NCBI GenBank assembly: GCA_945859605.1
Contig: OX243825.1
Location: 20,081,581 to 20,145,580, forward strand
DNA length: 64,000 bases
Source of the DNA: Lumbricus rubellus
Lineage: Eukaryota > Annelida > Clitellata > Crassiclitellata > Lumbricidae
Direction of reading: 5' to 3'
Positions within the stretch are counted from its first letter, which is position 1; the number at the start of each line of letters is the position of its first letter. The notes under the pieces were generated by a model, which saw nothing but the letters and a program-made list of their open reading frames with translations, made no database searches and was not told where the DNA came from. Made by a program: the position numbers and the translations under genes. Positions 1 to 14,100 of the stretch are shown here, piece by piece.

Positions 1-1300
1 CATTAGTTGCCTATGGTAAAATACATGTTTCATAAACAACTTTAGCTAAATAGCCTTTGAAGGGGTGTGGGTAGGTAGAGAAGCTTATTTGTATGTATGT
101 GTAGGGGGGGGGGTTCAACAAAATCTATGGGTGCGTCGGGAGGGGGAGACAGGAGGTCAGAAATGTGATTTTGTGTGTACATAATATGTGGATGGCCCCC
201 CATATCCTTCTACTGGGCTAGTTTTTTTTGCTTCAACAAGCTGTATGGTTCTGTTGGAGGATACTAGGTTTTGGTTGATAATACAGGTTTTCGATTGTTT
301 AAAAGCTCTGCTAGTAGTAACGGCTTTGCTACTCATTCTACTGGTATTGCAAATGACATGTCAGGCAGTGTTTAATCTCACACAATGATATTGAAATGTT
401 TTAGGTTGGTAAATGTTAATTGTACTAACATGTCACATATCTTGTTAACATGTTGTATGGTAATGGTCCTTGTTGAAAGTTTAACTCGTGTGTTCTGTGC
501 TGAAGTTTTGTGATCTAGATTAGGATTCGATGTGTGTGTCTAATAATTACCTAACTATCTAGTTTGACATTCAAGATGTCATGCAACTGATGTAATATTT
601 GTTTCTGTGTATGTTAAATTTGATTTTAAACAATGCAAGAAGCATGTGTTCAAGGCACACTTTGAGAAACCTCTTTTCTTTATGGTAGTATGTGCAGTGA
701 GCACTTTGTTACAATGTAGGGGTTAAGCACATTATTCAGTACAATAATATTATCATTGGTCACCTGGCATTCGTTGGCATTTGCATGCATAGCCCTATCA
801 ATGAATTTCCGGTGGTATGCACATAAAAGTTTGATATACTAAATTTTAATCTCTATTTTTTTGCAGTTCTACACATGATAGCCAGCAAGATGCATTTTGC
901 TGTAAATGGGTTCAAGTGATTCACTTTGATTGAATCTCTTGATTGCTGTAACATTTTCTTGTTTGCCATAAGTCTTCTGTGAACTTACGAAAAAATGTAT
1001 CTAGTATGAATAAAAACATTTTTGCAAGCACGTATTTGGTGACGATAGAATGCTTAATTGATTTAGATTCCAGTACATATCTGGGAGGCAGATTTGGTAA
1101 TATAGGATAGCTGTGAAGTGCAGTTTTGAGAATCAGTGTAATCACAAATGCATATCTGCCCTTGCATTTATGGTAAAAAAATTATGCTTCAGTCTGAAGC
1201 TAAAAACATACATATAGTTGTTAATCAACTACCGGTAGATGATCTGATTTTTAAAAAGTGAGCATTTTGATAATTATTGTTAATTATTGTTAATTTCAAC
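1..1300. other. upstream non-coding DNA
   Basis: No exon, RNA gene or clear repeat recognised. AT-rich with a G-run at about 105-112; the short open frames have no coding character. Confidence 0.4.
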
Positions 1301-1309
1301 TTCTTTCTT

Positions 1310-1600
1310 ACCTCGAGGAGTCAGGTCTCTTCTGCCCAGGCAGTCTGCTTTCAGAGCTCACCACTCAACTAAAACTGCTCTTCTCTATGAAATTCTGTTA
1401 GATATGGATAAATCCTTTGTTACTGTACTTGATACTTTTTGATCCATCATTAGCTTTCAGCAGACCTGACCTTCTGGTACCTTGGTCTCGTATTGCCAGA
1501 GCACAGCATTGTTTCTTTGCATCTGTTGCCCTTTGTTGTGGAATTACATTCTTGCTGTAACTCATGCTGTAAGTTCGTAGAATAAAGTGGAATTATTGTC
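1310..1600 (+). pseudogene. decayed non-LTR reverse transcriptase fragment (CR1/L2-like)
   Basis: One frame reads LLPRQSAFRAHHSTKTALLY, the Q-S-A-F-R-x-x-H-S-T-x-T-A-L block of CR1/L2-type reverse transcriptases. It is broken by a TGA soon after, with further LINE-like sequence in other frames. Non-functional remnant upstream of cabin1. Confidence 0.7.
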
Positions 1601-1787
1601 CTAATTGCGGCATTTGTCATGTGATAGTATTCCTTGCTTATGAGGATTGACGACCAGATAGAACTGGAAGAGGAAACTTACTTGAATCATATAAACATAG
1701 CCATCGTGCATGTCGTTATTGTCAGTACACGATGCTAGCCATATTTTGACAACAATGACTGTTATTGTTTTGTAATCATGAATTTAT

Positions 1788-1842
1788 ATAGCGCCACTTC
1801 ATGAAAAATTCCTCTGAGGCGTTCCCAACCTGATGGCACCAA
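1788..1842 (-). repeat. LINE/SINE 3' tail fragment
   Basis: Reverse complement of the family motif: 'atttatatagcgcc', 'cttca', then 'cctctgaggcgttccc'. Confidence 0.6.
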
Positions 1843-2153
1843 ACCGCGATCAAGGAGAATTTTTCCAATCATTTGCGGACAAAGGAAGACAAAGAAGTGT
1901 ATTATGTAGGCTGCTAGGTAACTTATTCCAGAAAAATGGACTGACCATGGCAAATTCTTTATGATTAGTTAAAACTTGGTAATAACTGATATAATAAACT
2001 AGATAGTAATGACTGATATAATAACCTAGACATTAATTTGGGACATAGGCCTATAGCAATTGGAATCCTTCAACCGAAGTTGTGAGATATAACTGTGCCA
2101 TCAAATTATGTGGAAGTACTGACAACCATGCGGTATATTGTCACCTGTGGTGT

Positions 2154-2156
2154 ATG
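2154..2156 (+). CDS. CABIN1: cabin1 proposed start exon (Met only)
   Basis: Exon 2 begins directly with Ile-Arg-Ile in phase 0, and the human protein (recalled) begins Met-Ile-Arg-Ile. An upstream exon must therefore end in ATG. The ATG here is followed at once by a strong donor, GTAAGTACTG. It is the best fit I see, but a different upstream exon, even outside the window, cannot be excluded. Confidence 0.4.
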
Positions 2157-5100
2157 GTAAGTACTGTATATGCTCATCTTATAGTTGGGCTTGCCAAGAG
2201 ATACTAATGGAACTGCACAACTATCAAAAGCTCAAATGAGTTCTCACTCAACCAAAGCAGAACCAGATCAATTCAGGGTTAATACTCGATAGTGCTATAG
2301 AAAAAAACCGTTCCGGCATGTATAGGCCTGAAGTGGGAACTTTATACCTGATAAGATATGCTCAGAGTTTCCCAACATAATGAACAAAATTAAAATAAAG
2401 TGGCAAATTGATCCAGAAGATACTGCAGATACAACCTTCTAAATGTGCCTGTATACCATTCTGTACCGTCTGCAAATGGATGGATCTGGTAGAATGGCAT
2501 GCACTCGAATCTTCAGACTAGCCATGGTAACATTCTACATGATAGAATGGTTAATTAGGATAAATCTGTGATACGAGGAATAATGGTTTTAGCCTAATAA
2601 TTGATCTTAAGGTAAGTACTTCAACTTCCAAGAAAGGTTTGGAATTTCGAAGAATGTTCTGACTTCGCAGTTTAGTCTGGGACTATTACCACAGTATAAC
2701 CACAGTATAAATAATTATTTATACTGTGGTATAATTATTACTACTTTGATGTTTAATGGAAGGCAATCTTGATATGGAGGGTGATCTTTCGGATGGCTGT
2801 ATGCAAAGCATAGACCACAACTTCTCAAAATTTCATAAAGACGACGGAGAATATATAGTCTTTGGTGATGGATGTTTTGATTGGTTTCAGTGTTTCACAA
2901 AAGGCGAACAAAATCGTATATCGTTCTGAAGCTTGCTTTCCGTTGTTTAAACCTGTCCAGGTTTAAAGATTTTAAAGATGGTATGCTTTGATTAGTTGCT
3001 AATTATATGCTTGCAAAAATTAGCAGCAAATTTTAAGGTGTGGCGCTCAATGTGTGAGCGATAATTAAGGTACTCTCTTGAGGGGTTGGTAATTGCTAGC
3101 AAATGCCAAGTGGCATTTATAATTGAATATATTTGGTGGAGCCAAGTATTTATAGACGTGCAGAGTATCTTCAATTTTTCAGTCGCTTTCTATCTTGCAA
3201 AGCTGATTAGACGCTGTTTATGGCGGTACAAGGCAATACAATAAACTAATACCCTATACACGGTCGCACAATTTTAACTCTCTGGACAAAGATGTTATTA
3301 AATACAGTGTGTGCCTTACAGAAGCATCTGTGAAGGCGCTGATGCAATAATTTCTATACCTCTTAAGTCTCAATTTCTTGCCTTGTAATACGCGTCATTC
3401 TATTTGCATGATAGATTGAATAAACGAATATACAGTACAGTACAACTTGTGAAATAATATAATTATATGCACTGCATTAATGGCTTTGTTTGTATTTTGA
3501 TTAATTAAATTCTATGATTTTCAGATTCGAATAACGGCATTGAATGATCGCAATAAATACGTGCATGGGGGCCAAAAGTCTTGTGTCCAGATAAGTACAA
3601 CAAAGGAGGCTTTGGTACGTCTATTATTAAAATCTGTTTCAATTGAATGCCGTGATCTATGACTTCTAGCACGATACAAGTGGATTAATGTCTATAACCT
3701 AATTTATGCCAAAGATTCTGATGTTCTCGTTTTAACTGACTAGTAATTGAGAAATTCAGTCTACAATTATTGCTATGTGCAATCATAGTACTATAATAAG
3801 GGGATTCTATGGTATACTATGTAATGCTAAATGAGGTATAACTTCTATAGCACTATGATAGTACCATGTAATTCTGTTCGTTTGTTAGTGCTCTGTCCTC
3901 ATACATGTTAGAGTTTTGAGAGTTTTTCAGGTTTCAACCATTCTTCGTCAATGCATTATGGTTTCTACTGGTTTAGTATCAAGCACAATTAACTTATGAA
4001 GGTGCAATGTGTGGCACTGTAAGTTATTGCGTGAATTTACATCAGACCACATAATTTGATACTGGATGTTTGTTTTTATTAAGTGATCGTTTAGAGTTTA
4101 AACTGTTATTAATTTAGTTGTACTTAATTATTCTTATTGTTAATTAATTGTTCGTATTATTTTCATCAGGAATCTGAAGCAATTACTTTGTATAACAAGG
4201 GATTGAACTTTCGAAATCAGGGACAAACTAAGCAGGCGATTCAAACTCTGACGGATGTTCTGAATTTGCCATTTCTGCAAGAGGTTTGTTTATTTTGTTA
4301 GTGTGACATGATAGCAGAATTTACATCACTGCTCATTTGACCTGTTCTTGGTATGTCCTTTTGGTCCTTTTTAGAAGATAATAAAAAAATAAAAAATTGT
4401 AAGATTGAAATTAAAAGAAATATTTTTGCATTTGTAAAATATCAGAATTTGTGAAGTGTCTTGCTTGGATTCAATTATTATATATGAGTCGATACGCTGA
4501 CAGTGTTCACAAGGCTGTGAGTTCAAGGTCCACAGGTTCAGCCGTGGAAGTTTTGCGAGAGAGCTTGTGTTCCTTTCTCGGGGCATCTGATTTTTTAATT
4601 ACTGCATGGCCTGATGTTGTCTTTATCTAGTATTGTCTACTAATTTTTTTATATTTACTGCTGTGCAAGTAACTTATCTGAGACCATGTACTTTAGTTCA
4701 TGCCACCATCTATTGTTGTTTAATAATTTAATAATTTAATTAGTAATTTGGTTTCCTAGTTAACTAGCGAAATTTCTTTATCGCTAAAGGGCTTCCTTTT
4801 TTTGTAGCTGTGTTACAGTTATGCATGAACGAAATTTCTTTGATTTGGTCGCAAAAATAAAATATTTTTATTTATTAGTTGATTGCTTGAATGTTTATCA
4901 ATACTCTTTCATGTTTTTGTTGTTCTAGGCAACTTTCTCCAGTTCTGAAGATGGCATTTCACATTCGGCTGAATTACTCAAGTATTCTGCATATAAGAAT
5001 CTCGCAGAAATGTCGGAAATGGAAGAAAACAAAGTTGTTGCGATGGAATATTACATCGAGGTCTCTTTCTCTTGCATCGCTTGATGGAATTGACAGATTA

Positions 5101-8100
5101 TCATAATTATATTCACAATACGCAATTGTATCTATAAATTTATGTAGCACCTCTTGAAGTGCACACTAGTCAGGGGTGCTCCCAGTGCATGAGACCAAGT
5201 GAGAAAAAGTGTCTGCTTGGTAAACACTGCAAAAACTTTCAAGAAGAATCTGTACACAGCTATTTATATGAACAGTAGAGTTGTAAACATCTATTTCCCT
5301 GTGTCTGTTTCTTGTTTTTCCACGTAGTTTTGGAAGAAGGCTGTTTGATAATTTTATTTTAAATGATATGTTTTAATTTTAAAAAATTACATTCCAGGCC
5401 GTTGCCGTCGACAGTACAGATGTCACGGTTTGGTTCAAGATGGGACGTCTTGCGTTGAGCATTGAAAACTTCTCACTGGCGAGACATGCATTTGAAATGG
5501 TTGTTGCTTTTCCATTTTCATTCTTTCTAAATTCTTCTTTTTCTGTTAACACTTGAGAGGGCTTGGTTAAGTGTCCCATAATATATAATATTATATTTAT
5601 ATTTAAATATATGCCGTTTAAAAAAAATTATATCTATTGTCTGATCATGATAGATCGGTAGAAGCATTATTTTAATAAATTTGCAACCATGGAAATTCTG
5701 AAGCATAGCTGAAATGAATGGTCTGAACCCGTCTGCACAATTATCACCCTTTCTGTCCAGATTCTATGCATCTAGATGTCTAAGTGTTGTAGTATAGATT
5801 CTCATCTCCGCGCATCAGATTCACTTCTCGGTGTGACCTTACACGCGTTACAAGTTTATTTAATAATAATAATAATCTCAGCGTTTGCTAGCTGCAATCA
5901 GTCAGTGAGCTCTGTGAAATGCTGCTGTTTAATCATTATGTCAGTTGTTTCTGTTTGTGTAATGAGTTTTTTAAATTTTATTTTAGGGTCTGCAGTGTAA
6001 TACCAATCACTGGCCTTGTCTTGACAACATCATAAGTTTGATGTATGCACTGAATAACTACGAAGGTATTAATTTCACAGATATTAACTCTCTGCATGCC
6101 ACCTGTACAGAATTATAACATTATTGGTGCGCTTACTAGAACAGTCTCGTATATAAACAAGTGAACCGTTAAATATGAGTTTAAATGGGCTCATGTTTCC
6201 AACAGATTATTTAGAAACATATGAGAGGGTTGCAGAGATACTAAGTTCAAAGTTTGTGATTTGCTCATTTTATCTCATCAGTCACTGATTAAACATAGCG
6301 ATCAGTGGCAATGTCACATGTCAAAGTTTTGTGAATCAGGCCATGATGACGACTGGTGAATGTGAGGGCATAGAAAATGTGAAATCATAGAAAATGTGAA
6401 GGCATAGAAAATGTGAAATCATAGAAAATGTGAAGGCATAGAGATAGCTATTCAGTATTCATAGTACCAGTGAAAGGTTTAATACAGTTGGTAGCGTTCA
6501 TACTAGCGATCTAACTAAATTTTCCTGCAAAAATAAGGATAACTTTGGGATATTGTTACCACTGCAGCTCAACATGACTTTTATGTTGCTCCAACCTATA
6601 GAAATTGATTGAAAGGTTTAGGATTTATATGTTAATAGCAATTGATTAACTTTTGACATCCAAGCCTATGACCGTCTGTTATATGTTCTACCCAACTTAC
6701 ACACATCAGAAATACTTGATGAAATTACATTGTGGTTTTACATGAAGATAGATAGATATGTTTGCAGTAAAGTGTGTCTTATAATATTAAAGGTTTAATG
6801 TAAATATTTAAAATAGTTTCTTCAAAGTTTCACAGAATTGTTTTTCGTATTTATTTCTCATGTTAACTAATCATTGAATTCGTGAATATACCTTGTAACT
6901 GACCATGTACGATTTTTTTGTGCTATCGGATAATTTATTCATTCATTTGTTATGAATATTTTATTCATTCGTTAAATTAATTTGTATAGCGCCTTTTCAA
7001 GAGGATTACTCAGTGGTGCTCCCAACTCCAGTTGGGGTTACGGTTACATTCTTTGTTCCATGTGTGGTTTATATGTGTATTTATTTATATATTTTCAGCT
7101 TGTCTGCATTATATTGCACGTGCGTTGGGACTTGACCCAGGCTACACAAAAGCTTTAGTCTTCATGAGAAGAATTTTCTACGAACATCCTGGTCTGCGTT
7201 CCTGGTCCATGGACATCTTTCTTAAATGGTAGGCACTTTACTAAATTCTATTGAGATTGTTAAAGTGTGTCTTATAATATTAAAGGTTTAGTGTAAATAT
7301 TTTCAACGTTTCGCAGAATTGTTTTTTCATATTTTTTCTTATGTTAAACATGCAAACCAACAGCTGAGTTGGTATGTCAAGAATCAAAATGAATGTTTAT
7401 CATTAGTGACTTGAGTGAAGAGAAAATAGACGCTGTACTTTCATGCAATTTATCCTGTTCCAACCAAAGATTCATCTATAGGTCGTGTAGTCTGCATTCT
7501 TGCCCTCTGAGCTTTCGAGTTCCTGTTAAAGGATCCTGAATTAAATTACCTTCACGTGTACTATACAGACACTGCCCCTTATATCTGACTTTTATGCTGA
7601 TTGGTTTTAATTATTAGTTTCTTTAATCATTCTTTCTTTGTGATATGTTGACAAGAGATCAATAAAATGAATATATATATCATTAATATAATATACAATT
7701 TTTGGTTACATTGCATAAGATTATATTTAAAAAATTAAATTTTTTTTAATATAAGAAATTTATAGTTTGTTTTAAGTGATTGGAATTGTGTTGATGCGTA
7801 TGTTACAGTGATCACTCGATTTACGTCGCAGACGTCGATGAAGAAGAATCCGAAGAAGTAAGTTACGCAAGAGACGTTAACCCTTTATCACATTGACCGC
7901 CTACACTCCATGTTAAATGACTGGTTTAACTACGAGATATCTCGTACCTGGCGGTTAACGTGTTAACAACCAGCGTGTGCTAAAATGCATGGAAAACGTA
8001 TGTGGCTGGTCATTAAAGGGTTGAGCAAAATAATTCAACATAAGATTACTTGTAAGTATCGTCTGCTATATCATCTCGCTCACATAATCCCTTCTGAACT

Positions 8101-11100
8101 GTCACAATTGTCATATTTAAGCTGCTTTATATTGTATGTGATTGTATTCAGTATCTTCATTAATTCATAGTTTCATTCATTCATTCATTCAAAAATAGCA
8201 ATTTCTATGGTGTTAATTGGTTTTATTGTATTATGCCATGTTCTTTGCCAATTTTTTGTGAAAAGACAAGTTTACACGTAGTTTGTGTGTCTCTAGGCTA
8301 TTATTTCCCTCACTTCTGAAGTCTGTTTAGGAATTACTTGTCGCTCAATTTGCTTGTTTAAAATTTGCTTGTTTGAATTTGCTTGTTTTTAGTACCTTAA
8401 AGAAGCTGTTGCTATCCGATTGCGGAAGCAGGACCTGTGCAAAGCACCAGAATTACCTTCAGTCACATTTACACAGCCTCTTACATCATTTACGTTAGTA
8501 ATTTTATCCTGTGCAATGTTTGTGGGTGCAACAGAATTCGTTAGAACATGCTCTTAGTTGTGTTCTAGTGCTTAACTTCTGTAAATTGTTAGTCCTAATT
8601 AATGATTAAAGTAATAGTTTTCAGATATGTGATTCTTCAACAGCCAGTAGTTATTATGTGGCATGTTACTTGCTTTGTTATTTTAATAATTTACTGTTAT
8701 TTATTTATTTAAATTACGTATTTGTGCATATGTGGTGAACAGCTTCCTTTGGTTTCTTTCTGTGATCTTCTTTGTCTCAAGTATTGCACCGTTTCTTTCT
8801 CTTAGAAACATAAGACACTGGTCATTAGGTAATAATTATTAAAGAAAAGAATACTAAATTATGGTGCAGGTATACCGATACAATGTAAGGATTATCATTA
8901 TTCAAATCTAGTGCTGTGGGCTTTAACCCTTTGAACCCGGCACTCCTGTAGCGCTATGAAAACCGGCCAGCCGGGTTCAAAGGGTTAAGGTGTGCAAAAC
9001 GCGTTATGTTTTACGTGAATATCAAATCAAAATTGTGTATGCATTATAATGATTGTTAGCAATATCTGAGGGCAGATTGACAATAAATTAGTATTTGAAT
9101 GAGCTTCAGAACGTTATTTCATGTGCATCTTGTTAAATAAATTCTGGTATAACATAGTCATCTTAAGTTACTGTTGAACTGGACATCTGTTATACTTGCC
9201 ACTTCAAGTAGTTCCTGCATACTTGTCATTATAAAGAAGCTTCTGTGTAGTTCTAATTATGAGAAGAAGGTTCCTGTATACTAGTCATTATTAGATGGTT
9301 CCAGTAGTCATGGGACTAGTCGATTCTCAATCAATCAAGATTTTTTGCAGCCAGTTGTAATGGTGAGTAAAAAAACACAACATGAATTAGATAACTGATG
9401 ATATTACGGTATTGGCCACAATGGGAGGACCCAAAAGGGATCAGGATCCCACTGAGTAGGGTCACCCAAGTAGCGATTACAACGTACTATAATAAGACAG
9501 TTGCTTTCGATAGATTAATCATCCTAATATAAAACGGTTATTATATACAAACTTCATTCATCTATATCAGTTCGATTGGAGATTTAATTAAAGATTCTGT
9601 TGTTACTTTTGTAAAATTTCTTGTTAGGTGGAAGAATCTTGGCGAGCGTCTGTTCGAGTTGTACGAGCACGTTGCTCACGTCGTCAAAGAACAGACAGAC
9701 ATTTCACAGCCCGGATTGGTGAGATGCTAACTAACTTTTTTGCTTCATTATCTTTTTTTCTGTTGACTGAAGTTCTCTGCATTGGCACACTGTGTGGAGT
9801 TATTTACTTGCTTCTAGCTTATAAATGCACCATTCTGCTTGATGTATATATCATAAATGGCACTGTTATATTATGTGTTGTAGAGTTTGGCGTGCCAAGT
9901 CGATCTTACTGTGAACGTACTTCCGTTGAAATCTGCAGACGTGGTTTTGGCCGCTCCTAGCCCACCTCCTCCTCCTGTGACTGTTCTGTCTCAGACGCCA
10001 TGTGGTGAGATTGCTGCCCCAAGTGCAACTGGAATTGAATCGATCCCCACAACTCCAACACGGGATCCACTTGTGTCGTTGTCGGGTATGGATTGAACGC
10101 ATGTAAACAGTTGATGTGATTTCTTTTTTAAACATAAAAAAGAATAATGATATTTGTTTATTAATTCAAACTGACAAGTATGCAGTAAGATTACTTAGAT
10201 GATAAGTAGTTTAAGAGGAATCAGACTGTATGTGAGCATGCAAGGTGCCCATCTGTCCTACTATTAATTTTTGAGGGAGTTGAAGGCTTATTCAACAATC
10301 TTTCTGCCTGCGAACGTAACAATATCCGTTGTAGTGGAGCCTGTTGTCTCAACATGGCTTTGCTTAAACACAAAGCATTTAAGACTAAATGCATTCCTGA
10401 TTAGCAGTGTCCATCTGTTGAAATTATTTGAGTAGAGACGAAGTCAGATAGGAGAACTGTTAGAATTTTGGTGTCAAGCCTGATAAACTCATTGTGAATT
10501 TGTATTATTCTTTACCATCATATGGCTTGAACTACTATTTGGAACTTGATCTAATCAGTAAAGAATAGACAGGGTAGACAAAACCAGGCTGTGGTACTTT
10601 TTGCCATATAATTTTATATATTTTTTATTTGTATTTGCTTCCTTTTCTACTAGTACTTGGTTTAAGGTTAATTATTGCAGGGCTGGGTATATATCCGAAC
10701 GTGGCCATCAGTGTGGCTGAGGGGTTGGACACGTTAGAGGAATCTAATCAACACATTGTGCAACGCTCCCATTGGTGACGAATGATGATGAGAGTATTTA
10801 GGCTTTCTGAGTATCCATCTGCAGAATGTTATTTTAATGTTATTTGCATAGAAATTTTATTTTAATGTTATTTGCATAGAAATTTTATTTTAATGTTATT
10901 TGCATAGAAATTTTATTTTAATGTTATTTGCATAGAAATGTTATTTAATGTTATTTGAATAGAAATGTTATTTAATGTTATTTGAATAGAGATGGGGTCA
11001 GGCATGGAAATGGAAGATGTGTCGTTTTCCGGCGGTCGTAAACGAGGTCGAAAGCGGAAAAGCATGTTTGTCGATGAACCAGAGTACAAGCGACGTTCTG

Positions 11101-14100
11101 CTCGAGTGCGTTCATTTTCTTTGCATATATACAACATTCTCGTTTTGTTTTCACTGTGTGTTTTAGTTGGTTAATTTGGCTGTCAATGAAAGGCATGCGG
11201 ACTATGCTGTCTAGGGTGCTGGACTGCTGGTGACCCATGAATATCAGCCATTTAAAACGTCTCTTTGACCCTTTGCCAATAATAATAACAATGACGATTT
11301 CTATGGCGCCGTAACACAAGGGTGCCAACCAAGGGTATAGGATTTTTCATGCCATTTACTATACTTTGGTCGGTAACGGGTTAATCATTATTTTGCCTTA
11401 TGACTTTCTTAACCTGTTAATGCCTTGATGTCTTCTTTTCCTTGCCTTCCTTTCTTGACGAGATTCTGGCAGCACACTCTTTTGTTTGAAAGGGATTAAT
11501 TGTATATTTTAATTAACCCCTTAGCCACCACAGTTCTGTTTGTCTATCCCCTCATGACTTGAACATTTTGTCAAAAACGATCATAGCATAATTATTTTTC
11601 AGCTTTTTCTGTCTGTCAGTTTTTACACTCATGCGTAAAGTAGACACCATTTTGTAGGATTGTACAGTGTAACTCTCTTTGTATCCGTCTGTCCAGTTTT
11701 AAAAGGAACTATTTTAAAGTGCCCAAAGTTACCTTCAAGTGTGCAGTTTAAAATTTCTTATATATTTTTACGTCCAAGGCAATCTGCACGAAAAATTTTC
11801 AGTTACAACTTCAGCATGAAAAAATGCTTTGAATGAAACTTCAACTACTGTATGATGTGTGCTTGTAATAATTGATGCACATACCTATTTAAAACAATGA
11901 TATATATTTTCAGGGGATGTTACAGAACTTTGTGAACTCGCATGCTTTAATTTATCTGAGCTTCTGTTGCAATAGTTTTCTCTTGATGTATGACTCTTGT
12001 TTAGGATCTGGGTGGAAATTAGAGTCAGTTGATTTATGTGTTGAATTCTATTGTTTCAGGTTAAAAATCCAGTTAAAAGCAGCGTTGAGGGACCAATCAG
12101 TTATCAAGAGGTGCTATATAAACTTCTGCCCAAAGCACTCTTGTAAGTTGCTTGTCTTCAACCTTTTGTCAAGCATATAATAATGACTGTAGTAAGCTCA
12201 GTAGATTTTTTATTTGTGATGTGGAATTCTCATTCCTGTGCCATTTTCCAACTGTCTGTGTATATATTCGTTTAAAATGATCAGAAAAACTTGCAACATG
12301 GTTACAAGGTAGTAAGTACTGAAAACTAATCAAGTGTTGCAATTACTGGTTTTCTATCTTCGGTTAAAAATATGTTTCAGCAGATGCTATTTTGCTATTA
12401 GTTAGTTAAACACGCGTTGTTGCAGATTTTTTTATATTTTTAGAATTTATGTGGCTTTGTTAGTCTGTTAGTTTGATAAACAGGGTCATGTTATTTTTTT
12501 ATATAATGAAACGCCTGCAAACGCACTGCGCTTTACATGTTTAAGTTATGCAGTAGTCATAATTACCATAAAACTTAACTACTAACAGAACAGACAGCCT
12601 GCAATACACGGCACTTATAGAAGCCTACAAAGCACGTTCACCGTACGGGGCTCAAACTCATTACCTCTTGCTCTCCATGCCAGCATGTTAACCATTGTGC
12701 TACCGGTTCCTCTGTGCATCTTGAACTTTGTTATGACCCTGTTTGATGGATATGTATTTTATATATATCTTTCAAAATATTTGCAGAACAAATGCCGATG
12801 ACTGTCAGATGACGGGTGATCAGCAGCAGCAGCTAGAGATGACATCTGGAGGTGATGATAAGAGCAAGGATGCATTTGACAAGACGTGTACGTCAAGGAA
12901 GATGGCAAACGAAGAGGATGATGTACAGAAGTTTATTAACGATCACAAAGCAAACAATGGACTGATTGAACTCGTCACTAAATTCCTCATTCATCTCGCT
13001 GGCAGTTCTGATTTGATCTGGTTGGTAGCTTTTTGGGGGATATCTGTGAATTTTGCTGCTATTTAAAGAACTTTTTTATAAGCAATTTCTGTAGTTTGTA
13101 TGGAATATTTTTTCTTTCTTTTTACGGTTACCGTGTTTGTAGCTTTAGCAAAAATTAAAATATATTAAGTACTTTGTATTATATGTGACAGTTTTTAGTT
13201 TATAGTTTACTCTATATAATTAATTTATATTGTTATAGTTAAATGACTTTTAGGATAAGTGCATGTAATGTGTGTGTGGATTATATGTATTTAACAACAA
13301 AAATTCAATTTATGAGAAATTACTAAGCTGAAGAGTTTACTTGACAATGATGAATCATCTTGTATGATTTCGGGTGCTTTTTATTGTTATGTTGTATTTT
13401 TTGTATATATGCCTATTTCTGTATTTCTGTAACCATCTTCTTTCACTCTGTGTTACAGGCCTGATGGTTTGACCGAAATGTTTCTGAAGTTGTACCAGAA
13501 ATTACGAAAGCACTTAGTTTATCCAAACTACTTCTCGTGAGTTTTGTTACTTTTTTAATTTCATGCTTAGTTACTTTTTGTTAATACTGTAAAGACAATG
13601 GAGGACTGTTTGTGTTTAACTTTGTGGTGTGTTGTGCCTTTTAACACTTTACTTTTTAAGTGTATGGGAGACCAATGCAGCTTTTCCTTAGAGTGTTGAC
13701 AATGTCGCTGACAAGTAGCATGGGCATGTATGTTTGTTATTATTATCATTATTATTCTTACAAGTTTGTTAACCGAGGTATCTATAATTCCTCAGGTGTC
13801 AGATATTAATAAGCAATTTTAACTCTGGAGTCAAGATCTGGAAGAACAGAAGTGCTATGAAAGGCAAGAGCATTAAAATGCTGAATTAAGATATTACTTT
13901 TATTATTATTGTGCACGTATTAAGCGACAATATCTCATGACCATTGACCAAGCAATAAGTCAGTGGTGTTGAGTGAATGTGAGTGAGGTGCTTCTACAAG
14001 GTGCGTGCACAGTAACCATATCAGGGAAAGCTCTACCCTTTTTAGTCTTTGTTTTACAGGGTGAGCATCCTAACCAAATGTTTAGCTTATAAAATTATGC

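Noticed and set aside
188..388. 66-residue open frame near the window start
   Set aside because: No splice context, homology or codon pattern; looks random.
9628..9960. 110-residue open frame over cabin1 exon 10
   Set aside because: Wrong phase; the frame giving [15 protein letters not shown] joins the neighbouring exons and matches CABIN1.
11500..11760. Another TTAA hairpin starting TTAACCCCTTAGCCACC
   Set aside because: No matching inverted right end found within 150 bp.
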